This document shows positions 50,168-58,134 of a DNA stretch of 64,000 nt, piece by piece. The notes under the pieces were generated by a model. It was not told where the DNA came from and made no database searches. It saw only the letters and a program-made list of their open reading frames with translations. The DNA is from CAVYGN01 sp963796325 (GTDB lineage: Bacteria > Spirochaetota > Brevinematia > Brevinematales > JAOACQ01), in contig CAWCLF010000001.1 of NCBI GenBank assembly GCA_963796325.1, forward strand, positions 2,232,001-2,296,000. Direction: 5' to 3'. Every line of letters starts with the position of its first letter. Position 1 is the first letter of the stretch. Made by a program: the position numbers and the translations under genes.

Positions 50168-51899
50168 AATTTCCGTCTGCCAGTTCAATTTTAAAGTCGG
50201 CGATATAGAAGGTAATGCCGGTAAAATAATAGAAGGGACCGGAAGGGCTATCGACGACGGTTCGGATATCGTAGTATTTCCCGAACTTTCGATAACCGGA
50301 TACCCCCCCGAGGACCTGGTTTTCAAGACCGATTTCATAGACAGAAACCTGGCAGCCCTGGATAATATTGTAAAATACTCGAAGGATAAAAAAATCCTTA
50401 TCATAGCCGGATTTATATCGAGGGGCAATAATGGCGACGATATATACGATTCGGCAGGGATAATTTACGACGGCCGCCTTGCGGATATTTACCGTAAAAT
50501 TTTCCTTCCGAACTACGGAGTATTCGATGAACAGAGGTACTTTTCACAGGGCCTCGTCCTTCCGGTTTATCTATACAGGGATGTAAGGATTGGAGTCAAC
50601 ATCTGCGAAGATATATGGTATCCGACAGGCCCGCTTCATTACCAGTCTACAGACCTTAATGCTGAAATTATTGTAAATATAAGCGCATCCCCATTTCATT
50701 ACGGGAAACAGGACTACAGGGAAAATATGAATTCCACCAGGGCAGGGGACGAATCGGTCATTCTTGTAAACTGCAATCTGGTCGGAGGCCAGGACGAGCT
50801 TGTATTCGACGGATTCTCAACGGCATATAGCGAAGCCGGAGAAGTTATCGCGCGGCTTGCCGGTTTCGAAGAGGATTTTGCCTCTTTCGATGTCGATGCC
50901 GATTCGGTCTTTAGAAAGCGCCTGAAGGATATAAGAAGGAGACAGGAAAAAGAGTACCTGAAATGCCCTTTTGAAACAAGGACAATTGAAATCGGAAGCC
51001 CGGGTAATGCCGGGCGGCAGGGCGGATTTTTACCCCCTCCATTGAAGAGTAAAAAAAATGAACCGGCCTCGATTTATGACGCTCTGCTGCTCGGGACAAG
51101 GGATTATGTAGATAAAAACGGTTTTGAAAAAGTCATAGTCGCCGTCAGCGGCGGCATAGATTCGGCCATGGTCGCAACTATTGCGTCCGATGCACTGGGA
51201 CCTGAAAGGGTCAAGGGTATTTATCTTCCGACAAATTATTCCGCTTCCATAAGCGGAATCGATGCCGGGGAATTATCAATCAATCTTGGAATAGAGCTTT
51301 TCGAGATTTCAATACAGGACCTTTTTCTTGAATACGGCATTAAACTCGGAAAGATATTCAGAGGCCTTCCCGCAGGCGTGGCGGAAGAAAATATCCAGTC
51401 GCGGATAAGGGGTAATATCGTTATGGCCATCTCCAATAAATTCGGGTGGCTTGTCCTTACGACAGGAAATAAAAGTGAAATGAGCGCCGGTTATGCGACA
51501 CTTTACGGCGATATGGCCGGCGGGTTTGCAGTGATCAAGGATGTTTTAAAAACAACCGTCTATGAACTGGCTCATTACAGGAATTCAATAAAACCGGTAA
51601 TTCCCATAAGGATCATAGAACGCCCCCCATCCGCCGAGCTTCGTCCCGATCAGAAAGATACCGACACGCTTCCGGATTATAAAATCCTCGATGCAATCAT
51701 CAGGTATTATGTAGAAGAAGACAGATCCGTCGATGAAATTTCATCCCTGATCGGCGATGCAGCCCTTGTAGGAAAAGTTATAAATCTGATTGATAAAAGC
51801 GAATATAAACGCCGTCAGTCCCCTCCGGGCATTAAAATTACCCCCAGGGCTTTCGGCCGGGACAGAAGGATGCCTATTACAAACGGTTTCAGGAGTTAG
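50154..51899 (+). CDS. nadE: Glutamine-dependent NAD+ synthetase
   Basis: This enzyme makes NAD+ from deamido-NAD+, ATP and glutamine. The 581-residue product has an N-terminal nitrilase-like glutaminase domain (about 1-250) with the catalytic triad Glu (FPELSITGYPPEDLVF), Lys (RKIFLPNYGVFDE) and Cys (GVNICEDIW). The C-terminal synthetase (about 290-581) has the ATP-loop VAVSGGIDSAM, LTTGNKSEMSAGYATLYGD and KPVIPIRIIERPPSAELRPD. The ATG at 50154 has AAAGGA 9 nt upstream and is preferred to an earlier one inside the deacetylase gene. The 3' end overlaps the MFS gene by 4 bp, convergently. Confidence 0.95.
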   Translation: MRLFRISVCQFNFKVGDIEGNAGKIIEGTGRAIDDGSDIVVFPELSITGYPPEDLVFKTDFIDRNLAALDNIVKYSKDKKILIIAGFISRGNNGDDIYDSAGIIYDGRLADIYRKIFLPNYGVFDEQRYFSQGLVLPVYLYRDVRIGVNICEDIWYPTGPLHYQSTDLNAEIIVNISASPFHYGKQDYRENMNSTRAGDESVILVNCNLVGGQDELVFDGFSTAYSEAGEVIARLAGFEEDFASFDVDADSVFRKRLKDIRRRQEKEYLKCPFETRTIEIGSPGNAGRQGGFLPPPLKSKKNEPASIYDALLLGTRDYVDKNGFEKVIVAVSGGIDSAMVATIASDALGPERVKGIYLPTNYSASISGIDAGELSINLGIELFEISIQDLFLEYGIKLGKIFRGLPAGVAEENIQSRIRGNIVMAISNKFGWLVLTTGNKSEMSAGYATLYGDMAGGFAVIKDVLKTTVYELAHYRNSIKPVIPIRIIERPPSAELRPDQKDTDTLPDYKILDAIIRYYVEEDRSVDEISSLIGDAALVGKVINLIDKSEYKRRQSPPGIKITPRAFGRDRRMPITNGFRS

Positions 51900-53113
51900 A
51901 CTGCTTCCGTGGATTCGGTTTCCGCATTTCTTACGGCATTCCGTCCGATCTTCAGACCCCCGCCCCTGATAAATACGAGGATCCCGCCGAAAACGGCGGC
52001 TGAAATAAGCGCGGGGACCATCCAGAAAAAAGTATAATTTATCTGTCCGCCGGAAGCCCTGAAAAGGTCCATCATCCCGCCGGCTATCATGCTTCCAAGG
52101 AAACTGCCGAGGCCTACCGCAATAATGCAGAACATCTGCTGAACGCCCGTCCTTGATTTTTTGTCGCAAAATCCGTCAAGGTAGATCAGCGCGGATATGG
52201 AATAAAAAACATACGTCAGGCCATGCATCGACAATGCCGCTATTAAGAGAGCGGGAGGCCCTCCCGAGGCAAGGACCGTAAAACGAAGAAATTCGACCAA
52301 AGCCCCCGCGGCTAAAACGGTTTTAACCGAAAAACGCGATAGAATCAGGCCCAGCGCCATCATGGCAAGGATCTCGGGCAACTGCCCGATAGACATGAGC
52401 GGCATTATGACTCCGTCATGAAATCCGGCGGACTTGAGATACGGCGCCGTCCCGAAATAATAGTACCGGTCGACGATATTGATAAAAAGGCTTAATGCGG
52501 AAATGATAAGAACCGAAGGTTTAAGCATTACTCCGAGGGATTCTACCGGGAGAAAATTCGGGGGCTTGACAAGCTTCGTATGAGCAAGAGGAAGTGTAAA
52601 AGAATACAATCCGAGTACGAAAGATGAAATTGCGGAAACCTGGAGCGCAAGCCTGAGCCCTGCCTGGACGGTGTCAGAACCCCCGCCCCTCCAGAGAAAA
52701 CCGAGCACCCAGGCTGCCGATATCCAGCCGATGGTGCCCCATACACGGACCATGCCGTAATTTTTTTTAGCATCAGGCTGATGATGAAGAACAATCGCAT
52801 TCGTAAGACTGAACGTCGGACCCATGGTCATTGAATAGAGAATATAAAGCACGAGAAATGCCGGGAACCTGTCCTGGAATGACAGCATGAACATGATGAC
52901 GGCGCCGGAAGTCTGGCAGATGCCGAGGAACCTTTCCGAATTTATTACCCTGTCGGCTATGAAAGCGCCGACAAGGGGGGATATTAAAGCCGAGATGGAT
53001 GACATTGCGAGGATTAAACCCGCTTCGGACCCGGAAAATTTCAACGTTCCGCATAGATAAAGACTCAATATAGGCGTTAAAGCCCCTGAACTGAAAAGCT
53101 GAATGAACATCAT
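51896..53113 (-). CDS. MFS transporter, nucleoside:H+ symporter-like
   Basis: The product has at least 405 residues and about 12 membrane helices. The early segment MMFIQLFSSGALTPILSLYL, the loop VRVWGTIGWISAAWVLGFLW (about 121-140) and FDGVIMPLMSIGQLPEILAM-like sequence in the sixth to seventh helices resemble the nucleoside:H+ symporter family. It may take up nucleosides, but the substrate is inferred only. The first in-frame ATG lacks a ribosome-binding site. Eleven codons upstream a CTG (53146) has AAGGAG 6 nt before it, and the extra residues (RLSLMMF) complete the usual N-terminus, so a non-ATG start is likely. Confidence 0.82.
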   Translation of the reverse strand: MMFIQLFSSGALTPILSLYLCGTLKFSGSEAGLILAMSSISALISPLVGAFIADRVINSERFLGICQTSGAVIMFMLSFQDRFPAFLVLYILYSMTMGPTFSLTNAIVLHHQPDAKKNYGMVRVWGTIGWISAAWVLGFLWRGGGSDTVQAGLRLALQVSAISSFVLGLYSFTLPLAHTKLVKPPNFLPVESLGVMLKPSVLIISALSLFINIVDRYYYFGTAPYLKSAGFHDGVIMPLMSIGQLPEILAMMALGLILSRFSVKTVLAAGALVEFLRFTVLASGGPPALLIAALSMHGLTYVFYSISALIYLDGFCDKKSRTGVQQMFCIIAVGLGSFLGSMIAGGMMDLFRASGGQINYTFFWMVPALISAAVFGGILVFIRGGGLKIGRNAVRNAETESTEAV

Positions 53114-53221
53114 TAAAGAAAGGCGAGATTTAATAAGGCGGACCAGATGATTCTCCTTCGTACACGCAATACCAGAGGATCGTGAATCGATCCCTCTTCT
53201 TATTGTAGTAGATGAAGGATT

Positions 53222-53249
53222 ATTATAAAGTGAATTTATTAAAAATCAA
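53222..53249 (-). promoter_or_regulatory. Promoter of the MFS transporter gene
   Basis: Minus strand TTGATT (53249-53244), a 16-bp spacer and TATAAT (53227-53222). The leader contains a hairpin GAGG-ATCG / CGAT-C-CCTC around 53174-53195, then AAGGAG and the probable CTG start at 53146. Confidence 0.55.
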
Positions 53250-53287
53250 GAAAGGAACTTCCTGCACAATTGAAACCCGGCTTATTT

Positions 53288-53373
53288 AAGGGCAGTTCCC
53301 TTAGGGCCCTGTAGGTCCCTAAGGACCTAAGGGCTAAAAACCGACTTTAGGAGGTTTTTAGATTACTGCCCTT
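53288..53373. repeat. Perfect three-way-junction palindrome at the end of the GT4 gene
   Basis: An outer 9-bp stem AAGGGCAGT (53288-53296) / ACTGCCCTT (53365-53373) encloses two hairpins. The first is CCCTTAGG...CCTAAGGG (53298-53333, with an alternative inner stem AGGTCC-CTAA-GGACCT). The second is CTAAAAACC-10-GGTTTTTAG (53334-53361). The element includes the last nine codons and stop of the glycosyltransferase gene. It probably acts as a terminator or mRNA-stabilising structure, but its symmetric layout also resembles a small repeat element. Confidence 0.7.
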
Positions 53374-54561
53374 TATAACAATTTTCCTGCGCTTCCAGTT
53401 TTTAAGTATTTCCTTATACCTCTCTTTTACTTCCTCTACAGCCTTTTCCCAGGGTTTGTTTAAGGATTCCTGTGCATTTTTCCCGACCCTGGCGAGGTTA
53501 TTCCTGTCGGACAAAGCTTTTTTAATGACCAGGGCCATCGCTTCGGCCGAATTTTCCGTATGAAAGCAGTTGAAATTGTCAATGGAACCTTCCGCCGTAT
53601 TGCTTCCTTTCACCATTATTGAAGGTTTCCCTGCAGCGGCGGCTTCCTGGACGACCAGGCTCGAAGTGTCGTAAAGAGATGGAAAAATGAAAAGGTCCAT
53701 CCTTGTGTAAAGCTGCCTTATCAGATCCCTGTCGGAAATAAGTCCGGCGAATATCACATTATTATCAAGGCCCATTTCCTCTGCCGTCTTTTTCATTTCG
53801 GGTTCGGCGTCCCCTCTGCCGACAAATATCATTTTGAAAGGCAGATTTTCCTTTTTTAATATCGAAAGGGACTCTATTGTCATCTTCAGGTTTTTCTGCC
53901 AGACATGCTGGCCTATGTAGACAAGAATATTATCGGAGTCTTTGAGGCCGTATTTACCGTTGATAAATTCCCTGGCCCTGGCAGGATCGGCAGGCGCTTC
54001 GTAATCGTTTCCATTGGCGGCCACCTCGATATTCTTTTTAAATCCGTAGGATTTGAGGGTTTCCGCCGAGGATTTGTTGGGCGTCCAGACAAAATCGCAT
54101 TTCGAGTAATAATCGATTATCCATTTAACCAGCATATCTGCTGCCGATTTTATTTTTACAGCCTGGATAAAATCATCATAATATTTCGTATGGAACGTCG
54201 CGATAATCGGTATTTTTTTCTCCCTTGCCGTTTTGAGGCCTATTTGCCCTGCGCTGAAAGGGCTGTGAGCATGGACAAGGTCGAAAGGCAATGCCCTGAG
54301 TTTTTTCAGGAAATTTGAATCCAGCCTGGGCAAACCGAGACGGTAAGGCCTTCTGACAGGCTGGGGAAGTGAAAAATAAGTAAGGATCTCGAATTCTTCG
54401 TCGTATTTATAATCCGGAACAAAAGGAGTAACGACGATGGATCTTACATTTTTCCTTTTAAGCCACTTTGCATAATTGAATGTTACGTTGGCCACTCCAT
54501 CGACTACGGGAGCGAACGATTCGTTAAAAATACCCGCGCAGAATTCAAAGGTGCCGTCCAT
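53347..54561 (-). CDS. GT4 family glycosyltransferase
   Basis: The 404-residue cytosolic, membrane-associated enzyme transfers a sugar from a nucleotide donor. The N-terminal half shows FNESFAPVVDGVANVTFNYA and FDLVHAHSPFSAGQIGL, typical of GT4 enzymes that make glycolipids. The C-terminal half has ILVYIGQHVWQKNLKMTIES, IFVGRGDAEPEM and the donor-site block FIFPSLYDTSSLVVQEAAAA with a conserved Glu. Alpha-mannosyl- or diacylglycerol glucosyltransferases are the nearest guesses. The ATG at 54561 has GGAGG about 7 nt before it, so it is preferred to one ten codons earlier. The stop codon lies in a three-way palindrome. Confidence 0.9.
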   Translation of the reverse strand: MDGTFEFCAGIFNESFAPVVDGVANVTFNYAKWLKRKNVRSIVVTPFVPDYKYDEEFEILTYFSLPQPVRRPYRLGLPRLDSNFLKKLRALPFDLVHAHSPFSAGQIGLKTAREKKIPIIATFHTKYYDDFIQAVKIKSAADMLVKWIIDYYSKCDFVWTPNKSSAETLKSYGFKKNIEVAANGNDYEAPADPARAREFINGKYGLKDSDNILVYIGQHVWQKNLKMTIESLSILKKENLPFKMIFVGRGDAEPEMKKTAEEMGLDNNVIFAGLISDRDLIRQLYTRMDLFIFPSLYDTSSLVVQEAAAAGKPSIMVKGSNTAEGSIDNFNCFHTENSAEAMALVIKKALSDRNNLARVGKNAQESLNKPWEKAVEEVKERYKEILKNWKRRKIVIKGSNLKTS

Positions 54562-54693
54562 TAATCTTCCTCCATCGTTTTTTTTTATCATTCATGTAAA
54601 ATATATTATAATATAAAAGATCGGCAAAAGCATCATATTGATATCTTAAATTAAATGTCCGGTTAATTGCCGGCCCAAATCGAGGGAGGATAT

Positions 54694-55818
54694 ATGTCTA
54701 ATGTTACCATCAGGACAGCCGGGACAAAAAAAGAACGGCTGGATTTTATCAAAATGCCCTGGAGCATATATAAAAATGATTCCCACTGGGTGCCTCCTCT
54801 GATTTTCGATCAGATGGAATTCCTTGACCCGGATAAGGGAGTTTTTTTTGATTACGGCGAGGCAAAACTGCTTATGGCAGTAAGGGATGGCAAGCCTGTC
54901 GGAAGGATATCGGCCCATATCAATAAAAGGCATGAAGAAATGTACAAAGACAAAAAGGGATTCTTCGGTTTTTTTGAGTGTGAAAACAACCCCGATACTG
55001 CAAGGCTTCTGGTCGGCAAGGCGGAAAAATATCTCCTGGAAAAAGGGAAACGGTCGATCGAAGGCCCATTCAACTTCAGTATTTACGATGAAATGGGGAT
55101 CCTTGTCGACGGATTCGATTCCGATCCTTACGTATTGAACGTGCATAACCCGGATTATTACGGAAAACTGATCGAGGGATGCGGATTTAAAAAATCCGTC
55201 GATTGGTATGCTTTCAGGGCCAGGAAAGGAGAGACCGATGCCGCTCTGGATCCGCGATATTTCAAAATCCGCGACAGGATTATGAGGAACCCGGCGATAA
55301 ATATCTACTCTCTTAAGGGCAGGAATATTGATAAGGAAGCCGAAAAAGTAAAACCGATATTCCACAGCGCCTGGAACCGGAACTGGGGGCATGTCAATTT
55401 TACCGACAGGGAATGGGCGAGGCTCAAGGAAGCCGTCAAGATGATGATGGTGAGGGAGTCGAGTTTCGTTGTCGAATATAACGGGGCGCCTGTAGGTTTT
55501 GCCGTTTCTATATACGACGGGAACGAAGCCGTTAAGAAAATGAACGGAAGGCTGTTCCCCTTCGGCTTCATCCATTTTCTGAGGATAAAGCACACAAGGC
55601 GATTGAGGCTGATGCTTCTGGGAGTCCTCGAGGAGTACCGCCACCTGGGACTTGAGATCGCCCTTATAATGTCCGTAGTCGAAAGTTCCGTTAAAAACGG
55701 GTTCGTTGAAGCGGAAGAATCGAACGTAGTCGAAACAAATACCAGGATGATCGATTCGATGAAGCATCTGAATGTCGAGCGGTACAAGACTTACAGAATT
55801 TACTCGAAGGAAATCTGA
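54694..55818 (+). CDS. GNAT-fold N-acyltransferase-like protein
   Basis: The 374-residue cytosolic protein matches a family of large GNAT-like proteins (YghO-like) whose substrate is unknown. Segments include FIKMPWSIYKNDSHWVPPL near 21-39, LMAVRDGKPVGRISAHINKR, IEGPFNFSIYDEMGILVDGF and, in the C-terminal GNAT domain (about 220-374), FVVEYNGAPVGFAVSIYDGN and LRLMLLGVLEEYRHLGLEIA. The ATG at 54694 has GAGGGAGGAT directly upstream, so an earlier ATG nine codons before is not used. It stands alone, divergent from the GT4 gene. On the opposite strand an equally long open frame exists but shows no family features. Confidence 0.82.
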   Translation: MSNVTIRTAGTKKERLDFIKMPWSIYKNDSHWVPPLIFDQMEFLDPDKGVFFDYGEAKLLMAVRDGKPVGRISAHINKRHEEMYKDKKGFFGFFECENNPDTARLLVGKAEKYLLEKGKRSIEGPFNFSIYDEMGILVDGFDSDPYVLNVHNPDYYGKLIEGCGFKKSVDWYAFRARKGETDAALDPRYFKIRDRIMRNPAINIYSLKGRNIDKEAEKVKPIFHSAWNRNWGHVNFTDREWARLKEAVKMMMVRESSFVVEYNGAPVGFAVSIYDGNEAVKKMNGRLFPFGFIHFLRIKHTRRLRLMLLGVLEEYRHLGLEIALIMSVVESSVKNGFVEAEESNVVETNTRMIDSMKHLNVERYKTYRIYSKEI

Positions 55819-55836
55819 AAAATTAAATCCCGGCTT

Positions 55837-57318
55837 TTAAAAACTGTAGTCGAATTTCATATAAACCATACTGTAATCCTTTAAAAGTCCAAGGCTCGAA
55901 TTGTCCGCTCCCGTGATTCCATAAACACCTATTTCCGCTGTCATACCGGAGGATGGACTGTAAGATATGGAAAAGAGGCCTAATATGCCGCTGTTATTCG
56001 TCAGATAGGAATTAAAATCTTTTGATCCGAATAAATCCGGGAGATTGTTTATGTCGGCAAAACCCGTGACGGCAAATTTCAGCTTATCTTCAAGAAATTT
56101 CTTTTCAATCCTTATCAAAAAATAATCCTGGAGCCTTTCCGGTCCTTCATTTCCCCTTTCATTGAAAAATCCATGATTATACTGAACGTTAACATACCAG
56201 CCGCCTTCAATATTCTTGTCCACGCCTATGGTATATTTGACATAAGCGGAATTGGAAACGGTAACGGCTTCCATCGTATAATTGGTGCTCCCGACATAAT
56301 TGCCCATGAAATAATTATCGCTTTGTACAGCGGTATATGTTCTTTGTTCTTCCGGAAAAGTTACTGCCATTTCTCCCCATAAAAGCATGAATCCCATGTC
56401 CCTTGAAAAATCAAAACCGGCTTCCTCTTCCCTGTAATAAGCCAGGCTGTACGACCTGTTTTCCATTGTTACATTAGTCACTGTGCCCAAACCGTATAAA
56501 TCGGTCCTCAGACCGACATTTACATTTCTTACTGTCGGAATATCATTTATCCTCGAAACATAATTTACGGATACATCGGCCCCCAGTAAGGTTCCGGCAA
56601 GTTTTAAACCTGCAGTTGAATTGGACAGACTCGGCGCGGGAGTGTCTACATTCTCTCCAGACCAGCCTGACGATGAATCGTTAAATGAGGTGACTCCGTT
56701 TCGTGAATTACTGACAATTCCCGAATAAAGCTGATTTTCAAGGCTTTGCTGCATAAGTGTATTCAGCCTTGCCACCGATGAATACGGTTCGAAGACGAAT
56801 TGCAGGCTGGACTCGAGCACCGTAAAATGATATACGGTATTTACCGCGAGGACAGGGATTTTCCTTCCGAAGTCGAACGGGTCTGAAAAGTCGTTCGGGT
56901 CAAGGATATCGGTTGGATTGAGCTTGTCTGCAGTACCCCAGGCTATGCGCTCCTTCCCTGCCGTAAGATCGAGCCTTTCAAAAATAAAATTCTGATATGT
57001 GAAATAAGCCTCGTCAAGCGAGATCTCGAACGGCTGGACGGAATAGAGGATCCCCAATTCATTAAGATCCAGCGTTCCGTTAAGGCTGTCCCTGCCGATT
57101 GGATTGTCATAATACCTGAACCTTATTGCCGCCATTCCGTACAGGTTTTCATCAACCTGCTGATCAAATTTGATCCTGCCGTTTTCCTCGTTGAACAGGT
57201 AATCTCCGTTTGAAATTGAAAATCTTGTTTCAGTACTGAAATCTCCTTTTATATCGACAGTAAAAACCATGCAGGGAAAAATTAAAAGCGCTGCAAAGGC
57301 CGAAGCAACTTTCTTCAT
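55837..57318 (-). CDS. DUF1302-like outer-membrane beta-barrel protein
   Basis: The 493-residue product has a signal peptide (about 1-20, FAALLIFPCMVFT) and a long barrel of Tyr/Asn-rich strands. Its early part, LDLNELGILYSVQPFEISLD, then LDLTAGKERIAWGTADKLNP and TDILDPNDFSDPFDFGRKIP, resembles DUF1302 outer-membrane proteins, which are commonly encoded with MMPL/RND exporters. The C-terminal strand MVYMKFDYSF ends in Phe. It is the last gene of the operon with a LolA-like protein and an MMPL transporter, so a lipid export or surface localisation role is likely. A strong AAGGAGG precedes the start. Confidence 0.8.
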   Translation of the reverse strand: MKKVASAFAALLIFPCMVFTVDIKGDFSTETRFSISNGDYLFNEENGRIKFDQQVDENLYGMAAIRFRYYDNPIGRDSLNGTLDLNELGILYSVQPFEISLDEAYFTYQNFIFERLDLTAGKERIAWGTADKLNPTDILDPNDFSDPFDFGRKIPVLAVNTVYHFTVLESSLQFVFEPYSSVARLNTLMQQSLENQLYSGIVSNSRNGVTSFNDSSSGWSGENVDTPAPSLSNSTAGLKLAGTLLGADVSVNYVSRINDIPTVRNVNVGLRTDLYGLGTVTNVTMENRSYSLAYYREEEAGFDFSRDMGFMLLWGEMAVTFPEEQRTYTAVQSDNYFMGNYVGSTNYTMEAVTVSNSAYVKYTIGVDKNIEGGWYVNVQYNHGFFNERGNEGPERLQDYFLIRIEKKFLEDKLKFAVTGFADINNLPDLFGSKDFNSYLTNNSGILGLFSISYSPSSGMTAEIGVYGITGADNSSLGLLKDYSMVYMKFDYSF

Positions 57319-57372
57319 ATCTTTCCTCCTTCGTTTTATCGTTTGTTCATTCTGCAGTACTTATAACCTTCG

Positions 57373-58116
57373 CTACATTTCTTTTTTCTTTAAAAATCTC
57401 TTTGTGAACACATCGCGCCCTTCAAGGTTCCGGTCGAATTTGACATCGGAAAGCAGGATTTCGGTGTAATGCTTCAGATTCAGGTCCTCCATCCTCATTT
57501 TTACCGGGACGGCATAACGTTCATCTTTTTTAACGTCTGAAATGGTAAGTATCTTTTTTACCTTTCCATTTTCATAAAGCTCCATTTTCGAAGGGATGAA
57601 ATCATTCTTATCAACTGTCATTCTTATGGAGTCATACGGTTCGATAGACTGCGGCTTTCTTTTCAGTTCCAGGATATAGGTGTCCGTATTTTCAGTTTCA
57701 ATTTGAGCGCTGTAGTCTTTCCGGTACTCGTAGCTTGAAAGTTCGTTATACGAGAAATCGGTCCCCTGAAAATCCTCGTTCTTCGAACCTCCCTCTATCC
57801 TTCGTATTTTGTTCATAGAGGGAAGGTAAAGATACATTTCCTCATCGCTTTCTACAAGAAGACCGATGCCGCTGATTCCCGCCGGCTCCATAAATTTTAT
57901 GAGCCTTTTCTGTTTTCCCGAGGAATACATTTTCAGGAGCCTTTTTTCAGCGCCTGTGCCGTCAATGTCTCCAAGAGTCATTACGCACCTGGATTCCATA
58001 TCCTTCGGGGCCGTTAAAGTATCCTCAACCCTGGCAAGTATATCGTCCCCTGTAAGCGAATAAGCAGCAGGCATTCCCGCCATAAATACGGTTAAAAAGA
58101 GAAATATTTTTTTCAT
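57373..58116 (-). CDS. LolA-like outer-membrane lipoprotein-sorting protein
   Basis: The 247-residue periplasmic carrier has a signal peptide (about 1-21, FLTVFMAGMPAAYS) and a LolA-like fold. Blocks include DDILARVEDTLTAPKDMESR, KRLIKFMEPAGISGIGLLVE, MYLYLPSMNKIRRIEGGS and FQGTDFSYNELSSYEYRKDY. This branch (often annotated outer membrane lipoprotein-sorting protein) accompanies MMPL transporters and probably shuttles a hydrophobic cargo, perhaps hopanoid- or fatty-acid-like, to the outer membrane. The start has AAGGAGGAT directly before it. It lies 18 bp after the MMPL gene. Confidence 0.87.
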   Translation of the reverse strand: MKKIFLFLTVFMAGMPAAYSLTGDDILARVEDTLTAPKDMESRCVMTLGDIDGTGAEKRLLKMYSSGKQKRLIKFMEPAGISGIGLLVESDEEMYLYLPSMNKIRRIEGGSKNEDFQGTDFSYNELSSYEYRKDYSAQIETENTDTYILELKRKPQSIEPYDSIRMTVDKNDFIPSKMELYENGKVKKILTISDVKKDERYAVPVKMRMEDLNLKHYTEILLSDVKFDRNLEGRDVFTKRFLKKKEM

Positions 58117-58134
58117 ATGATCCTCCTTCCTCTT

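Noticed and set aside
54646..55767. A 373-codon open frame on the minus strand opposite the GNAT-like gene
   Set aside because: It has no ribosome-binding site, runs wholly antisense to a gene with clear family motifs and a strong Shine-Dalgarno, and its translation shows no recognisable domain.
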